Part shown: one piece after another, positions 5,926 to 5,947 of the stretch
Layout of the letters: every line of letters begins with the position of its first letter
Position numbering within the stretch: the first letter of the stretch is position 1
Assembly (NCBI GenBank): GCA_934500855.1
Contig: CAKSUH010000106.1
Coordinates: 1 to 5,947 of the forward strand
Source: an uncultured Eubacteriales bacterium
Lineage (GTDB): Bacteria > Bacillota > Clostridia > Oscillospirales > CAG-272
Length of the DNA: 5,947 nt
Reading direction: 5' to 3'
Made by a program: the position numbers and the translations under genes
The notes under the pieces: generated by a model
What the model saw: only the letters and a program-made list of their open reading frames with translations
Told to the model about the DNA's origin: nothing
Databases searched by the model: none

Positions 5926-5947
5926 GCGTTCACGCTTTCGTGAACGC
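5926..5947 (+). terminator. Rho-independent terminator hairpin after the Mrp-type gene (T run off window)
   Basis: GCGTTCACG (5926-5934) and CGTGAACGC (5939-5947) form a perfect 9-bp stem with loop CTTT, 7 nt after the stop codon. A run of six As precedes the stem, which predicts a matching T run just past the window and a two-way terminator. The T run itself cannot be seen. Confidence 0.75.

Noticed and set aside
5067..5933. Minus-strand open frames opposite the Mrp-type gene
   Set aside because: They mirror a strongly conserved ATPase, have no ribosome site and show no motif.
1..5947. CRISPR array, insertion sequence, tRNA or prophage
   Set aside because: No repeat-spacer pattern, terminal inverted repeats, transposase, integrase or clover-leaf sequence was seen, and the genes fill most of the window.

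Overview
The window reads as a bacterial chromosome, most likely a GC-rich member of the Clostridia (Bacillota). The reasons are strong AGGAGG-type ribosome binding sites, near-consensus housekeeping (sigma-A type) promoters in AT-rich gaps, a VanY-type carboxypeptidase with a C-terminal extension, and an Mrp ATPase with a short cysteine-rich N-terminus. The lineage is an inference; there is no rRNA or marker gene to settle it. The coding DNA is GC-rich by eye, so long meaningless antisense frames are common. The genes are dense and ordinary. I see no mobile element, CRISPR array, tRNA, rRNA or phage gene.

Layout. Positions 1-582 (minus) hold the first 194 residues of a P2-type cation-transporting (Ca2+-like) P-type ATPase that runs off the left edge. 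Positions 583-800 are a divergent intergenic region with a strong minus-strand promoter, whose -10 box lies inside a 16-bp perfect palindrome. Positions 801-2291 (plus) encode a FAD-dependent oxidoreductase of the phytoene-desaturase/amine-oxidase type. It converges on a three-gene minus-strand operon, with a probable two-way terminator at about 2324-2368 between them. Read 5' to 3', the operon is a membrane-anchored ComEC-like metallo-beta-lactamase-fold hydrolase (4846-4031), a FabG-like short-chain dehydrogenase/reductase (3958-3242), and a membrane-anchored VanY-type D,D-carboxypeptidase (3245-2373). The last two genes overlap by ATGA. Positions 4847-5063 are a second divergent promoter region. 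Positions 5064-5918 (plus) encode an Mrp/NBP35-type Fe-S carrier ATPase, followed by a terminator hairpin that ends at the window edge.

How they work together. The window looks like four transcription units. The ATPase would move cations across the membrane. Mrp would deliver Fe-S clusters in the cytosol. The carboxypeptidase would trim peptidoglycan stem peptides outside the cell. The metallo-hydrolase and the reductase share an operon with the carboxypeptidase, but nothing in the sequence shows a common pathway. I found no convincing undescribed system. The points most worth checking are the palindromic operator candidate, the odd make-up of the three-gene operon, and the stand-alone desaturase-like flavoprotein.
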